Position numbers and translations under genes: made by a program. 64,000 nt of DNA from Cenarchaeum symbiosum A (GTDB taxonomy: Archaea; Thermoproteota; Nitrososphaeria; Nitrososphaerales; Nitrosopumilaceae). Below are positions 63,102 to 64,000 of this stretch, piece after piece; position 1 is the stretch's first letter; each line of letters opens with the position of its first letter. The notes below the pieces were generated by a model, which was not told where the DNA came from, ran no database searches, and saw only the letters and a list, made by a program, of their open reading frames with translations. The stretch lies in assembly GCA_000200715.1 (NCBI GenBank), contig DP000238.1, positions 556,154 through 620,153 on the forward strand. Direction: 5' to 3'.

Positions 63102-64000
63102 TCACAGCCCCAGCAGTGATCTGAAGAACTCTGTTATTGCACCCATTATACCATGTTCCTGCCGGGATTCGGATTGTCCGGTTTCCACCTGCGTTGCTGC
63201 AGGAGTGGGGGCTTCAGGATCCTCAGCGCCGGTGGCCGTGTCTGATTCTTCATGCTCTGTGAGCGTGATCGATTCCACCTCCAGTTTAGACTCTGCGGAA
63301 ACGGTCTCGGGCTCTGGATCCATCTCGGGTTCTGGGACTGCCACCGGCTCTGGATCCATCTCAGGTTCCAGTACCACCTGTACCGGGATTATCACCTCCG
63401 GCGCGGGTCCCGTATCTGGTGCATTCACGGGTGCAGATGACGGGTTTATCCTGTATACTTTGTCATGGGAGGCAAGTATTATGCCGGAGTTGTCCCGGAG
63501 CTGCATGCTCATGGTTCCAGAGAACTCGCCTTCCAGGGGCACGGCAAGGCTCTCAAAGGAGCCGTCACTATCATCCCGGTATGACGCCCCGGAGGGGGAT
63601 ATCAGCGACTGCACGTCGCACGTGTACAGGCTGCCGGATGCGGCCGCATCCCCCTCGCATTCCCTGTCAAAGAACGCCCCTATCCTGTTATAGTATATCT
63701 TGGCCTGGCCGTCTTCACTGGATATGATGACCTCCATGTCGTATACGTCGAGGTCATCTGCTGACAGGGGGGATATCACCAGGGGCATGTTCGTCCCTAT
63801 GATTATCTCGGAGCTCCCCCTTGATGCGTCCTCTCCATCGGCCGTAAACTCCAGCGAGACATCGCGCCCTATGCTCGTTATACCGGTGGAGGTTCCGCCG
63901 CCACCGCCTCCTCCGCCGCCCCTGGGGCGGGGATCGGGCTGGGGATTGGGTTGGGAAACAGGCTGGGGATCAGGCTGGAGAGTGTTGGACGCAAAAGCAA
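63102..64000 (-). CDS. C-terminal part of a second giant surface protein (continues past the window)
   Basis: About 300 codons in view. They match the end of the 1623-residue protein at 30206 almost exactly through the Pro-rich stretch (DPQPVSQPNPQPDPRP), the glycine run, the two-Cys beta domain (FFDRECEGDAAASGSLYTC) and the start of the acidic linker. The linker then differs in sequence but not in composition, and the tail GIMGAITEFFRSLLGL keeps the terminal motif. The first ATG in view (63788) is internal; the true start lies beyond base 64000. Confidence 0.85.
   Translation of the reverse strand, partial: AFASNTLQPDPQPVSQPNPQPDPRPRGGGGGGGGGTSTGITSIGRDVSLEFTADGEDASRGSSEIIIGTNMPLVISPLSADDLDVYDMEVIISSEDGQAKIYYNRIGAFFDRECEGDAAASGSLYTCDVQSLISPSGASYRDDSDGSFESLAVPLEGEFSGTMSMQLRDNSGIILASHDKVYRINPSSAPVNAPDTGPAPEVIIPVQVVLEPEMDPEPVAVPEPEMDPEPETVSAESKLEVESITLTEHEESDTATGAEDPEAPTPAATQVETGQSESRQEHGIMGAITEFFRSLLGL

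Overview
The window looks like a GC-rich chromosome piece from an ammonia-oxidising archaeon of the Nitrososphaerota (Thaumarchaeota), probably close to the sponge symbiont Cenarchaeum symbiosum. This is inferred from archaeal-type AspRS, a V/A-type ATPase F subunit, TATA boxes centred about 24-27 bp upstream of many start codons (leaderless transcripts), and very large secreted proteins. No database search was possible. I saw no rRNA, tRNA or CRISPR array.

Layout. 1-7.3 kb is core metabolism: aspS, then a tight minus-strand operon of a periplasmic-type amino-acid binding protein followed by ilvB, ilvN, leuA and leuB. 7.4-11.1 kb is a decayed virus-like patch: a phage-type adenine methylase and a truncated copy of it, an ADP-ribosyltransferase-like protein, a UBA-domain protein, and an orphan surface-protein tail. 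11.1-17.3 kb is a giant subtilase. 17.4-22.8 kb mixes core genes (aldolase-family enzyme, zinc alcohol dehydrogenase, ATPase F) with an island holding transposase-like remnants, a MITE with a target-site duplication, a 34-residue-repeat protein and a D12 methylase. 22.9-25.2 kb is a pair of PH-like paralogues.

25.5-35.1 kb is a cassette: zinc-finger/HNR protein, convergent SWIM-finger protein, propeller-like secreted protein, and a 1623-residue cupredoxin-propeller protein. 35.2-42.6 kb is a defence island: PLD nuclease, MORC-like GHKL ATPase, SF2 helicase, DndC-like PAPS-reductase-family protein, a 56-residue protein, and a DUF262/DUF1524 (GmrSD-like) enzyme. 42.9-48.7 kb is a second giant subtilase with a 17-C tract upstream. 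48.8-53.5 kb is a second copy of the 25.5-30.2 kb cassette. 53.6-56.8 kb holds three copies of a ~150 bp repeat that truncate a kinase-like gene and virus-like genes. 56.9-62.2 kb is a type III restriction-modification pair with seven perfect 10-bp repeats at the 5' end of mod. The window ends in the C-terminal part of a second large surface protein like the 1623-residue one.

Two themes join the accessory genes. One is cell-surface display: six proteins or fragments share an acidic linker and the same short C-terminal motif ending in FFRSLLGL or a variant, and three of their promoters share a perfect or near-perfect palindrome over the TATA box. The other is genome defence, with features (decamer repeat, homopolymers, duplicated cassettes, mobile-repeat scars) that suggest variable expression and frequent rearrangement. 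The best candidates for something undescribed are the 36-40.6 kb operon, the C-terminal surface-sorting module, and the possibly phase-variable type III system.
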